From: Actinomadura hallensis
Lineage (GTDB): Bacteria > Actinomycetota > Actinomycetes > Streptosporangiales > Streptosporangiaceae
DNA length: 64,000 bases
Assembly (NCBI RefSeq): GCF_006716765.1
Contig: NZ_VFPO01000001.1
Coordinates: forward strand, 1,984,001-2,048,000
Direction of reading: 5' to 3'
Shown: piece by piece, positions 44,158 to 54,900 of the stretch
Position numbering within the stretch: the stretch's first letter is position 1
Layout: each line of letters starts with the position of its first letter
The notes under the pieces: generated by a model
What the model was told of the DNA's origin: nothing
The model's database searches: none
The model's input: the letters and a program-made list of their open reading frames with translations, nothing else
Translations under genes and position numbers: made by a program

Positions 44158-44574
44158 ATGAGCGACAGCGTCTCGGGTGCTGCTCGGCAGGAGTTTCGGG
44201 CGGCGGTGGGCTGTTTTGCGGAGTACGTTGGCGCGGTGGCTGGTGAAGTCGAGCGTGAGCGGTTGGCGCGGGAGTTGCTTCGGTTGGGCCTTCCTGAGCT
44301 GGTCGACGTGCTGCGTCGGGTGTTGCCTGCTCACGAGGAGCGGGATGGTGCTGACGTCTCGACTTTGGTCTTGGCTGAGGTCTCTCGGGTGTTGGGTGAC
44401 GACCAGCCCGTTGTCGAGGTTGTTGCGTGGCCGGATCGTGAGCACTATGGCGGTGCGCTTGGGGCGCCGGCGTTGTATGAGCAGGGTCGTTGTCCCGGTT
44501 GCGGGCTAGAGGTCACCTCGACGGTCAAGCGTGCTCACTGTCCGGCTTGCGGGATGCTCTGCCACCTCACCTAG
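44158..44574 (+). CDS. Hypothetical protein with C-terminal zinc ribbon
   Basis: The 138-aa protein has a helical N-terminal two thirds (EFRAAVGCFAEYVGAVAGEVER...) and a C-terminal zinc ribbon with CPGCGLEV and CPACGMLC. I recognise no named family. Its codons end in T or G far more than neighbouring genes, so base use is unlike the surroundings. It sits 15 bp beyond the tRNA-Val terminator, a common insertion position. It may be an acquired gene. Confidence 0.65.
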   Translation: MSDSVSGAARQEFRAAVGCFAEYVGAVAGEVERERLARELLRLGLPELVDVLRRVLPAHEERDGADVSTLVLAEVSRVLGDDQPVVEVVAWPDREHYGGALGAPALYEQGRCPGCGLEVTSTVKRAHCPACGMLCHLT

Positions 44575-45254
44575 CGCTTGGGGCCGTAGGCGGCGGCTAT
44601 GTCTTCCGACTCCGGCCACCGGCTGTAGGTGGGGGACTGGGGCCAGCCCTCGGGGGAGTCCTGCCACTCCTCCTGGCGGCCGTACGGGAGTATGTCGATG
44701 AGCCCGAAGGTGTGGGTGAGCTGCTCGGTGCCCCGGCCGGTGGTGTGCCAGGTGCGGTAGACGGTGTCGCCGTCGCGGAGGAACACGTTGATCGCGAACG
44801 CGCCGCCGGGCGGTGCGCCCACGTCGGAGCCGAACGAGCTGTTCGCGGTGGAGTACCAGGCCATCTGGTTCCCGACCTTGCGCTTGTACGCGAGGGCCTC
44901 GTCGATGGGTCCCTGGGTGACGATGACGAACCTGGCGTCGTAGGCGTCCAGGAACTCCAGCCGTGTGAACTGGGACGTGAACCCGGTGCAGCCCGAGCAC
45001 TGCCACTCTTCTCCGGGGAACCACATGTGGTTGTAGACGATCAGTTGGGACTTGCCGTCGAAGATGTCGGCCAGCCGGACCTCGCCTTCCTCGCCCTCCA
45101 GGACGTAGTCGGGCATCTCGACCGCCGGCATGCGGCGGCGCTGCGCGGCGATCGCGTCGAGTTCGCGGGTCGCGGCCTTCTCCCGGACGCGCAGGTCATC
45201 GAGGTGGCGTTGCCAGGTCTCGGCGTCGACGACGGGCGGTAGTGCGGTGGTCAT
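44571..45254 (-). CDS. DUF899 family thioredoxin-like protein
   Basis: The 227-aa protein matches DUF899: VREKAATRELDAIAAQRRRMP, then a thioredoxin-like fold with WQCSGCTGFTSQF (CxxC) and YSTANSSFGSDVG. Members are thought to act in redox chemistry, with no proven reaction. The ATG at 45254 has GGAGG 6 nt upstream. It overlaps the end of the convergent zinc-ribbon gene by 4 bp. Confidence 0.9.
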   Translation of the reverse strand: MTTALPPVVDAETWQRHLDDLRVREKAATRELDAIAAQRRRMPAVEMPDYVLEGEEGEVRLADIFDGKSQLIVYNHMWFPGEEWQCSGCTGFTSQFTRLEFLDAYDARFVIVTQGPIDEALAYKRKVGNQMAWYSTANSSFGSDVGAPPGGAFAINVFLRDGDTVYRTWHTTGRGTEQLTHTFGLIDILPYGRQEEWQDSPEGWPQSPTYSRWPESEDIAAAYGPKR

Positions 45255-45593
45255 CGGGCACCTCCGAGCTTCGGAGCTTGTGGTCTGCAGGGATGGACCG
45301 TGCTCGGGTGCCGGACTCATCGCTCCCCGGCCGACCGTTGGGGACGGCCGGACCAGGGCTGCCATGTCAGGAGTGGCTGGAGTCCCCTTGGCTGCCTGTT
45401 CGTGGCTGATCATGCGGAGCTTCGTTGTTTATGGGTGCGGCGAACGTTGTGAGCGTCGTGCGGGTGGGTTCGAGGGGCGGGAGGCCTGCTCTCACCTGCG
45501 GGTTTACATGGGGTTCACACACGGGCAATGGGTGTGAAATGCCGTGTTGGCAGGTTGGGGCGGGTTGCAGACGCCCCGAAGGGATCACGGACG
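45255..45593. promoter_or_regulatory. DUF899/glnII divergent region with dyad
   Basis: This 339-bp stretch holds no gene I can support. It must carry the promoters of DUF899 and glnII. A perfect dyad TTCACAC-N11-GTGTGAA lies at 45514-45538, 56 bp before glnII. It is a candidate operator. I cannot match it confidently to the GlnR consensus. Confidence 0.45.
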
Positions 45594-46607
45594 TTGAGCT
45601 ACAAGGCCGAGTACATCTGGATCGACGGCACCGAGCCGACCGCGCGGTTGCGGTCGAAGACGCGGATTCTCGCCGACGGCGCCGAGCTGCCGGACTGGAG
45701 CTTCGACGGCTCCAGCACCAACCAGGCGCCCGGTGGCAACTCCGACTGCATCCTCAAGCCCGTTTTCACCTGCCCCGACCCCATCCGGGGCGGCGACAAC
45801 AAGCTGGTGCTGTGCGAGGTCTTCCTCGTGGACGGTACGCCCCACGAGAGCAACACGCGGGCCAAGCTGCGTCCGGTCGCCGAGCGGTACGCGGCGCAGG
45901 AGTCCTGGTACGGCATCGAGCAGGAGTACACGTTCTTCAAGGACGGGCGGCCGCTCGGTTTCCCCGAGCGGGGGTTCCCCGCGCCGCAGGGGTTCTACTA
46001 CTGCGGTGTGGGCGCCGACGAGGTGTTCGGACGCGACATCGTCGAGGCGCACATGGACGCGTGCCTGGCCGCCGGGTTGAAGATCTCGGGCATCAACGCC
46101 GAGGTCATGCCGGGGCAATGGGAGTTCCAGATCGGCCCGGCCGGGCCCGTCGAGGTCGCGGACCACATGTGGGTGGCCAGGTGGCTGCTCTACCGGATCG
46201 CCGAGGACTACGGCGTGTCCGCCACCCTCGACCCGAAGCCGGTCGCGGGGGACTGGAACGGGGCCGGGGCGCACACGAACTTCTCGACGAAGGCGATGCG
46301 GGAGAGCTACGACGCGATCATCACGGCGTGCGAGGCGCTCGCGGAGAAGGCCGAGGAGCATGTGGCGGGGTACGGCGCCGACATCGAGCGGCGGCTGACC
46401 GGCATGCACGAGACGTCGGCGTGGAGCGAGTTCAGCTACGGCGTCGCGGACCGGAGCGCGTCGGTGCGGATCCCGTGGCAGGCCGAGATCGACAAGCGGG
46501 GCTACATCGAGGACCGGCGGCCCAACGCCAACGTCGACCCGTACGTGGTGACGCGCCTGATCACCAGCACGTGCTGCGCGGCGCTGGAGAAGGCCGGGCA
46601 GGTCTAG
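45594..46607 (+). CDS. glnII: Glutamine synthetase type II
   Basis: The 337-aa enzyme makes glutamine from glutamate, ammonia and ATP. The length and motifs YIWIDGTEP, PDWSFDGSSTNQAPG, GDWNGAGAHTNFSTK and RRPNANVDPYVV identify the eukaryote-like GSII found in Streptomyces, Frankia and rhizobia as a second glutamine synthetase. I chose the TTG start (LSYKAEYIWIDG), which matches the family's length; a GAAGGGA lies upstream. A strong hairpin follows. Confidence 0.95.
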   Translation: MSYKAEYIWIDGTEPTARLRSKTRILADGAELPDWSFDGSSTNQAPGGNSDCILKPVFTCPDPIRGGDNKLVLCEVFLVDGTPHESNTRAKLRPVAERYAAQESWYGIEQEYTFFKDGRPLGFPERGFPAPQGFYYCGVGADEVFGRDIVEAHMDACLAAGLKISGINAEVMPGQWEFQIGPAGPVEVADHMWVARWLLYRIAEDYGVSATLDPKPVAGDWNGAGAHTNFSTKAMRESYDAIITACEALAEKAEEHVAGYGADIERRLTGMHETSAWSEFSYGVADRSASVRIPWQAEIDKRGYIEDRRPNANVDPYVVTRLITSTCCAALEKAGQV

Positions 46608-46619
46608 CGGCCGGAGCCC

Positions 46620-46653
46620 GCGGCCCCCGGGAGGCAGGTCTTCCGGGGGCCGC
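46620..46653 (+). terminator. Hairpin terminator after glnII
   Basis: A perfect 11-bp stem (GCGGCCCCCGG/CCGGGGGCCGC) with a 12-nt loop begins 12 bp after the glnII stop. Confidence 0.85.
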
Positions 46654-46764
46654 CGCGTCCCTCGGGCCGGGCAACGCGGCCAAACGTCAGCAAAATGGCG
46701 GGCTTGGGGGAGTTCCCCCGCCGGGGCCGGGTAGCACACCTACGTTCGCACCGGGGGAGGGAAC

Positions 46765-47391
46765 ATGCCCGACTCGCCATTCGGGCGGGGCTCCGGCGGC
46801 CTGCCCGGCAGGTACGCCGGCCGCCCTGCGCCGCGACCCTGGGAACGCTCGTTCCGGTGTCCGTCGGCGGCCCGGCGGCGCACGGCCGAGGCGCCGGTGC
46901 AGCGGTACGAGGACTTCGTCGCGCTGCACGACGAGATCGCCGTCCGTTCCGGCCCGCCGCTCCGGCGGCTGTGGTGGACGGGCGCGGCGGCCGCGTTCGC
47001 GGGGTCGGTGCTGGCGTTCGCCGCGGTGGTCGGGCTGCGCGTGATGCTCGGCGTGGAGGCCCCGGCGTTCGCGGGCGCCGGGGTGGCGGCGGAGCCCGCC
47101 GCGGCGAGCTACGCGCTGTGCGCCCTGGCGGGAACGGTTCAGGCGACCGCGCTGATGCACCTGCTGCTGGCCACGTCGGCGCGTCCGGCGCGGACGTTCG
47201 CGTGGATCGGCGGGTTCGCGGTCGTGCTGCTGACGGTGCTGCCGCTGGTGCTGAACGGCCCGCTGGACGCGGCGATCGCGACGTCCGGCATGAACCTCGC
47301 CGGCGGGGCGGCGGTGGTGGCGCTGCTGTCGGCCGTGGTGGCGGGGTCGCGGCCGTTCTCGGGGGACGACCCGCCCGGACGCCGCCGGTGA
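46765..47391 (+). CDS. DUF6069-like membrane protein
   Basis: The 208-aa protein has a ~65-residue cytoplasmic Arg/Pro-rich N-terminus followed by four membrane segments (LWWTGAAAAFAGSVLAFAAVVGL, AASYALCALAGTVQATALMHLLL, FAWIGGFAVVLLTVLPLVL, GMNLAGGAAVVALLSAVVAG). The four-helix core resembles DUF6069 proteins. The function is unknown. GGAGGGAAC precedes the ATG. Confidence 0.78.
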   Translation: MPDSPFGRGSGGLPGRYAGRPAPRPWERSFRCPSAARRRTAEAPVQRYEDFVALHDEIAVRSGPPLRRLWWTGAAAAFAGSVLAFAAVVGLRVMLGVEAPAFAGAGVAAEPAAASYALCALAGTVQATALMHLLLATSARPARTFAWIGGFAVVLLTVLPLVLNGPLDAAIATSGMNLAGGAAVVALLSAVVAGSRPFSGDDPPGRRR

Positions 47392-47576
47392 CGGCGCGGG
47401 CCGGGGGCGCGGCGTGCGCGCCCGGGGGTCCCCGCGCTGTCAAGCCGAGTTCACGAAGGATTTACAGCGGACGTTATCGGCCAGGTCGCCGACCAGTGTA
47501 TTAATGGCGTGAGCAGGCAGCTCCTGGACGCGGCCGCCTTTGGTCAATGCGTGCCGGGCGTGTTCGTCGAATGCGG

Positions 47577-48689
47577 ATGGATAATGACGAAATGATCCTC
47601 TCCCCGCGAGGCATGCGAGCCGCCACGTCCAATCTCCTGCAGCTGGCGCTGCACGGGCATCTCGCTGATCTCCGTCCGATGCCGGCGGAGGTGATCGATG
47701 ACGGGCCGTACCGGTCGGTGCATCGCTACCGCCCCCCGGAGGGGGTGGTGCCGGCGGGGCCTCCGGTGCTGTTCGTCCCGCCGCCGGCGGCGCCGGCGCG
47801 CTGCTACGACCTGCGCCGCGGGTGCAGCCTCGCCGAGCACGTGGTGCGGGCGGGCCGGCGCAGCTATCTGCTGGACTGCGGTCCGGTCCGGTACGGCGAC
47901 GGCGACCCCGGGATCGACGCATGGGTCGGTGACGTGCTGCCCCGCGCGATCCGGGCGGTCAGCAGGGACGCGGGCGGGCAGCCGGTGCAGCTCGTCGGGT
48001 GGTCGCTCGGCGGGCTCTTGTCGCTGCTGGCCGCCGCCGGCGACCCGGGCCTGCCCATCGCGTCCGCCGCGGTGATCGCGGCGCCGGTGGACGCGTCGGC
48101 GGTGCGGCTCGCGGCGCCGCTGCGCCCGCTGCTCGGACTGACCCGCGGGTCGGAGGCGGACCTGCTCGGCCACCTGGTCGGCGGAGTCCCCGGGCCGCTG
48201 GCGAAACGGGCCTGCCAGGCCGCGAGAATAGACAAGTACGTGCTCCGCCCTTACCAGATACTGGCGAAACTCGACGACCGGGATTTCCTGGCGCAGGTCG
48301 AGGCCGTCGATCATTTGACGGACATGATGATCGCATATCCCGGGCGGGCCGCGCGGCAGATTTTCCGGGCCCTTTTGCAGGACAACGCGCTGATGCGCGG
48401 CGGAATGGAGATCGGCGGCAGGCGGATCGATCTCGGGAACGTCCGCGTGCCGGTGCTGGCGATCGCCGGGCGGGGCGACGTCCTCGCGCCGGTCCGCTCC
48501 GTCCTGCCCCTGATCCGGCTGCTGGGCGGCGCGCCGCAGGTGCGGTTCGAGGTCGTGACCGGCGGGCACCTGGGCGTGCTGACCGGGCGTTCGGCCAGGT
48601 CGACCACCTGGCGGCACCTCGACCGCTGGCTGGACGAGGGCATCGTCAGGCACGGCATCCGCCCGCAGCGCTTCACCATCCCCGTCTGA
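47577..48689 (+). CDS. Alpha/beta hydrolase, PHA-synthase-like fold
   Basis: The ~370-aa protein has the nucleophile elbow VGWSLGGLLSLL, an acid in AGRGDVLAPV and His in TGGHLGVL. The overall pattern resembles class III PHA synthases or acyl-releasing hydrolases, but with Ser instead of the PHA-synthase Cys. It lies immediately upstream of the giant lipid synthase genes, so it could release or transfer their acyl product (inference). Several in-frame starts (47547, 47571, 47577) are possible. Confidence 0.8.
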   Translation: MDNDEMILSPRGMRAATSNLLQLALHGHLADLRPMPAEVIDDGPYRSVHRYRPPEGVVPAGPPVLFVPPPAAPARCYDLRRGCSLAEHVVRAGRRSYLLDCGPVRYGDGDPGIDAWVGDVLPRAIRAVSRDAGGQPVQLVGWSLGGLLSLLAAAGDPGLPIASAAVIAAPVDASAVRLAAPLRPLLGLTRGSEADLLGHLVGGVPGPLAKRACQAARIDKYVLRPYQILAKLDDRDFLAQVEAVDHLTDMMIAYPGRAARQIFRALLQDNALMRGGMEIGGRRIDLGNVRVPVLAIAGRGDVLAPVRSVLPLIRLLGGAPQVRFEVVTGGHLGVLTGRSARSTTWRHLDRWLDEGIVRHGIRPQRFTIPV

Positions 48690-48799
48690 CCCGGAGCCCC
48701 TGGCCGGCGGGCGCACGCGCAGGGGTCTGCGGCACGTCAAGGGACGTTCCAAAGTCCTTTGCGGTGTCGCCATCGCTGCGCACTCGGGTGTGTCGCCTA

Positions 48800-48817
48800 G
48801 GTGACCGGACCGTCACC
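48800..48817 (+). promoter_or_regulatory. Dyad upstream of the giant synthase operon
   Basis: GGTGAC-CGGACC-GTCACC is a perfect 6-bp dyad 108 bp before the first synthase start, within a 235-bp gap that must hold the operon promoter. It is an operator candidate. Confidence 0.35.
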
Positions 48818-48924
48818 GAACGTAGTGTGACGCTCCGTTGGTGTGAGCCGTCCGGGCCGTGCGGGTCCGGGCGGGCCGTCCGGGCCGCCAGGCCCGGGCC
48901 GGACGGAACGTCGGGGGGCTGTGC

Positions 48925-51900
48925 ATGGCGGCGGACACGGGCGAGTACGGACGAGGGGCGCAGGGCCGCCCCCGGATCGAGATCATCGGGGTCACCCCGT
49001 TCGGCCGTCCCGCCCCCCATCTCGCCGTGGCCGTCGCGCGCGCGGGCGGGACGGGGGTGCTCGACCTCGGCGCCGACCTCGCGTCCGGGCACGCCGCCCT
49101 CGCGGACGTGCGCCGCTGGTGGACGGGCCCCTTCGGGGTCCGCGTCCCGGCGGGCTGCCGCGTCCGGCCCGCCGAGCTCCCCGCCGCGGCCGACACCGTC
49201 CTGATGGACGCCCCGGCGCTGCGGTCCGACGACTCCCTCGACGTCGCCGGGTTCGCGCGGGGACGCCGCCTGCTCGTCGAGGTCGTGGATCCGGACGAGG
49301 CCGCCGCCGTCGTCCCCGTGGCCCGTGGGTTCACCGACGACGTGGGGCTCGTCGCGCGGGGCGCCGAAGGTGCCGGACGCGCCGGTGACCTGACCACGTT
49401 CGTGCTGCTCCAGCGGCTGCTGGCCGACCCGTCCGTGGACGTCCCCGTGTACGCGGCGGGCGGCATCGGGCCGCACACGGCCGCGGCGGCGGTGGCGGGC
49501 GGCGCGGCCGGCGTGGTGCTCGACGTGCAGCTCGCGCTCGTCCGGGAGGCCGACGCGCCCGCCGAGGTCGCGGCGGCGATGGCGCGGGGGGTGCCGGACG
49601 CCGACGGCGCCGTGGTCGTCCAGGGGCGGCCGCTGCCGGTCGGGCAGGACGGCCCGGCCGCCGCGGCGCTCGCGGCCCGGCACAAGACCGCCGGGGGAGT
49701 GGTCCAGGCGGTCCGCGACCAGATCGGCGCGCACCTGCGGGCCGCCGTCCGGGTGGAGCCGCTCGCTCCGCGCGAGGGCGCCGGCGGCCCCGTCTACCCG
49801 GTCGTGCAGGGGCCGATGACGCACGTCAGCGACCGTTCCGCGTTCGCGGGCGCGGTCGCCCAGGAGGGCGGCCTGCCGTTCCTGGCGCTCGCCCTGATGG
49901 ACGGCGACGAGGTCGCCGAGCTGCTGCGCGAGACGGCCGACCGGCTCGGCGGGCTGCCGTGGGGCGTCGGCGTCGCCGCGGCCGCGCCCGCCGGGTTCAC
50001 GCCCCCGGACGTCCGCGCCGCGCAGCTCGCCGCGGTCCGCGCGGCCGCGCCCCCGTACGCGCTCCTGGCCGGGGGACGCCCGGCGGAGGCGGAGTCGCTG
50101 GAGGAGGCGGGGATCGGCGCGTACCTCCACGTCCCGTCGCCCGAGCTTCTGGACCGCTTCCTGGACGAGGGCGCGCGGAAGTTCGTGCTCCAGGGCGGCG
50201 AGGGCGGCGGACTCTGCGGCCCGTTCGCCGCGTTCCCGCTGTGGGAGGCGCTGGTCGGACGGCTGGCGTCCTTCGGCGGCGACCCCGCCGAGCTGTCGGT
50301 GATGTTCGCGGGCGGCGTCCACGACGAGCGGTCCGCGGCGATGGTCGCGGCGCTGGCGGGCCCGCTGGCCGAACGGGGGGCCGACGTCCGCGTCCTGATG
50401 GGCACCGGGTACCTGTTCACGACCGAGGCCGTCGCGACGGGCGCGATCGTGCCCGGCTACCAGGACGTCGCGCTCGCCTGCGACGGGACGGCCCTGCTGG
50501 AGTCGTCCGCCGGCCGGGCGACCCGCTGCGCCCGCACCCCGTACGCGGAGACGTTCGCCGAGACCCGCGCCGAGCTGGAACAGGTCGGGACGCCCGGCGA
50601 CGAGGTCGGCCGCCGCCTGGAGAAGCTCAACCTCGCCCGGCTGCGCGTCGCGGCGAAGGGGCTGCGCCGCGCCAACCGGGTCGACGCGGACGAGCAGTAC
50701 GCCGCCGGCCTCTACGCGATGGGGGACGTCGCGGCGCTGCGCTCGTCCACGACCGGCGTCGCCGCCCTGCACGAGCAGGTCACGGCCGGCGCGACCGCGT
50801 TCCTGGCGGCCCGGGCGGCCGAGCTGGGCGTGGTCGCGACGGGCCCGGCCGCGGGCGCCCGCCGGCCCCGCCCCGCCGACATCGCGATCATCGGCATCGG
50901 CTGCGTCTTCCCCGGCGCCCGCGACGCCGACGGCTTCTGGGCGAACGTCGTCGCGGGCGCGGACGCCGTCACCGAGGTCCGGCACTGGGACCCCGCCGTC
51001 CACGACGACCCGTCCGGAGAGGGACGCGAGCCGTGCAAGCGGGGCGGTTTCATCCCCGACGTCCCGTTCGATCCGCACGCGTACGGCATCCCGCCGGAGG
51101 AACTCGGCGGCATCGCGCCCGTCCAGCTCCTGTCGCTGGAGGTCGCGGCCCGCGCGCTGCGCGACGCCGGATACGCCGACCGCCCGTTCGACCGCTCCCG
51201 GACCTCCGTGTACTTCGGCGCCGGAGGCGTCGACGACCTCGCCGCCGCGTACGCGATGCGCGCGTTGCTCCCGACCTACCTGGGGGAGGTCCCCGCCGAG
51301 CTGGACGAGCTGCTGCCGCGCCCCACGGCGGAGTCCTCCGCCGGAGTCCTCACCAACGTGATCGCCGGGCGGATCGCCCACGCCCTCGACCTCGCGGGCG
51401 CCAACTGCACCGTGGACGCCGACGGGGCCGCGTCCCTCGCCGCGCTCGACGCCGCCTGCAAGGACCTCGCCGCGGGCTCCAGCGACATGGTGCTGTGCGG
51501 CGCCGCCGACCTCGGCACGGGCGTGCACGACTACCTGCTGCTCGCCCCCGGGTTGTCGCCGTCCGGCCGCCCCGCCGCGTTCGACGCGTCCGCCGACGGG
51601 ACCGTGCCCGGCGAGGGCGTCGCCTGCGTCGTCCTCAAGCGCCTCGCCGACGCCGAACGCGACGGCGACCGCGTCTACGCCGTCGTCAAGTCCGTCGCCG
51701 CGTCCAGCGACGGGCGCTCCCTCGGCCCCACCACGCCCCGCGCCGACGGGCAGCGCCTCGCCCTCGACCGCGCCTGCGAGCGCGCGGGCGTCTCACCCGC
51801 GTCGATCGGGCTGGTCGAGGCGCACGGCAGCGGCGCCGAGGCCGACGACCGGACGGAGCTGTCCGCCCTGTCCGCGGTGTTCGACGCGGCCGCGCCCGGC

Positions 51901-54900
51901 GGCGTCACCCTCGGATCGGTCAAGACCCAGATCGGGCACACCCGGCGGGCCGCCGGGCTCGCCGGGCTCATCAAGACCGCGTACGCCCTGCACACGGGGG
52001 TGCTTCCGGGGACGCCGCGCCTGGAACGGCCCGTCCCCGAGCGGCGGCCGGACGGCCCGTTCGTGTTCGGCGGCATCGCCCGCCCGTGGGCGGCCCGGCC
52101 CCGCGACCGGTACGCGGGGGTGAGCGCCTTCGGGTACGGCGGCACGAACTTCCACGCCGTCCTGTCCGGGTACGACGGGGCGCCCGAGCCCGTGTCGGGG
52201 CTCGCCGAGTGGCCCGCCGAGCTGTTCCTGATCCGCGCGGCCGACCGTGCCGAGGCCCGCGCCGAACTGGACCGCCTCCTGGAGCTGTCCGCGGGCGAAC
52301 CCCGCCTGCGCGACCTCGCCCGGACGGCCGCCTCCCTCCAGGGGCCCGTCCAGGTGGCGTTCGTCGCGACCGGGCTGGACGACCTGCGCGCCAAGCTCGC
52401 CCTCGCCGGGGAGTTCCGCCCGGCGCCCGGCGTCTTCCCGGCCTCCGGGGAGGCGGGGCAGGTGGCGTTCCTGTTCCCCGGCCAGGGCAGCCGCAGGCCG
52501 AACATGCTCGCCGACCTCTTCGTCGCCTTCCCCCGCCTGCAGCGCCTGCTCCGCCTCGCCGGAGGGCGCTACGCCCCGGCGATGTTCCCGCCCGCCGCGT
52601 TCGGCCCCGAGGAGACCGCCCGCCAGCTGGACGGCATCGCCCGCGTCGCCGCGCCCGCCGTCGGCATCGCCGGGCTCGCCGTGCACCGGCTGCTCACCGC
52701 GCTCGGCGTCCACCCCGACGTCGCCGGGGGCCACGGCGACCTCGTCGCCCTGTGCGCCGCGGGGGTCTTCGACGACGCCGACATGGTCGAACTGTCCGCG
52801 GCCCGCGCCGAGGCCGCCGGCGAAGCGGAGGCGACGGTGGTCGTGGCGGCGTCCCCGGGCGAGGTCCGCGCCGCGCTCTCCGGTGTTCCCGAGGTCGTCA
52901 TCGCCCAGCACGACGCGCCCCGCCGGGTGGTCGTCGCGGGAACCGGAGCGGGTCTGGACCGGGCGCTGGACGCCCTGTCCGCCGCGGGCCTCACCGCCGA
53001 GCGGGTCGCGGTGCCCTGCGCGTGCCCCGCCACCGGCGCGTCCGTCCCGTCCGGCGATCTCCTTCCGCGGGACCTCCGCTCACCCGCCTTCCCCGTGTGG
53101 TCCAGCGCGACCGCCGCCCCGTACGACACGGACCCGGCCGAACTCGCCGCCGCCCTCGCCGGGCAGGGTGCCGGGCCCGTCCGGTTCGCCGAGCAGATCG
53201 AGGCCATGTACGAGGCGGGCGCCCGGATTTTCGTCGAGGCGGGGCCGGGACGCGTCCTCACCGACCTCGTCGGCGAGATCCTGGGCGACCGCCCGCACAC
53301 CGCCGTCGGCTGCGACGCCCCCGGCGAGCACGGCCTGACCCGCCTGCTGCACGCCCTCGCCGAACTGGCCGCCGCCGGGGTGCCCGTCGATCCGCTTACC
53401 CTCTTCGCAGGCCGTGACGCGCATCCGATGACCACCGCCCCCGGACCCGCACCGGGGTGGATCGTCAACGGGCGCACCGTCCGCGCCGCCGACGGCACCT
53501 ACCCGCCCAACGCCCTGCGGCCCGCGCAACGCGTCAGCGGTCTGCGCCGCGAAGCGGAAGCCGCGGTTCTGGAGTACCTCCGCACCAGCCGGGAGATCCT
53601 CGCCGCGCAGCACGAGGTCGTCCTCCGCCACCTGGGAGCGACGCCCCGCAAGGCGGTTCCGGCCCCTCGGCCCGCCGAGCCCTCCACGGAGACGCCGGCC
53701 ACGGAGACGCCGTCCACGCCAGAGACCGCGCTGCCGCACGACCAGCTCCAGGACGGCGAGGTCCCTGAGGAGGTCCCCGCCCGGGAAACCGAGCCCGCCC
53801 CTAGCGGCCTGTCCACGTCGCATGGGCTGGAGACACACGGCCGCGCCTCAGCGCAGCGCACAACGATCTCCCCGGGCATCGCATACGAGGACGAGCCGCC
53901 TGCCCGGACCGGACCGTCGGAGTCGGGTGAGGCACTCGCGGCCCGCGCGCAGAGCGCTGTGTCCACGGCTGACCCGGTGCTGGAGGACGTCCCATCAAGC
54001 GAAAGCGATGCGCCGCCATCGGACGAGCCGTCGACTTCGCCTGGACTCAACACACCCGAGCCCGCCTCGGCGCTGCACACAGAGACACAGCACGACACAG
54101 AGCCACAGCACGACACAGAGGCACAGCACGACACAGAGACACAGCACGCGGAACCATCGCAGTGCGCAGAGTCCACACAGGACACGACCTCCCAAGACAC
54201 GGAGCCCGGCTCCAACGGTGCGTCCCAGCCGGACGAGAAGTCAGCGTTGCCCGACCTGAAGCCACAGGGGCGCCGAACCATGCAGGACACGGGGTCCGTC
54301 CTGGCCAGGGCGTACGGGAACGCGCCAACCGCTCAGGACGAGCCCGCCACCCCTGCGGGGACGCCCTCGGCAACCGACCTTGATGCGCCGCTTGAGCAGG
54401 GTTCGGCTCCCGCGCGGCCGGAGGAGGCGCCCGAGGACACGGAGTCCGGCCGGAGCGGCTGGCTAGCGTCCGGGGAGATGTCGGTGTTGCGCAGGTCCGG
54501 CCGACGCGGGCGCCGAGACGCGAAGAAGCCCGATGTCGCGACCGGGGAGGCGTCCGAGGAGGCGCCGAAGCAGAAGGCCGAGCGCCGGACGGTGCGGGTC
54601 GACACGCAGGTCTGGCCCCGCGTCGAACCGGCCGGCCCGCCGCCCGGGCCGGTCCGGCACGTCCCCCGGACCGTGGATCTCGAAGTGCTGCCGATGCCGC
54701 CCGAGTCGGGGTCGGTGTTCGCGGGGCGGCGGTTCCTCGTCGTGGACGACGGGTGCGGCATCGCGCTGGAGCTGGCGGCCGCCCTGGAGCGGCACGGCGC
54801 CCAGGTGCGGACGCCGCGCGAGGTCGACGGCCCCTGCGACGGGCTGATCCATCTGGCGGCGCTGCGGCCGGCGGCGTCGGGGGTGCTGCCCCAGGCGTAC

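Noticed and set aside
45514..45538. GlnR box before glnII
   Set aside because: The dyad TTCACAC-N11-GTGTGAA does not fit the GTnAC-type GlnR consensus well enough to name it.
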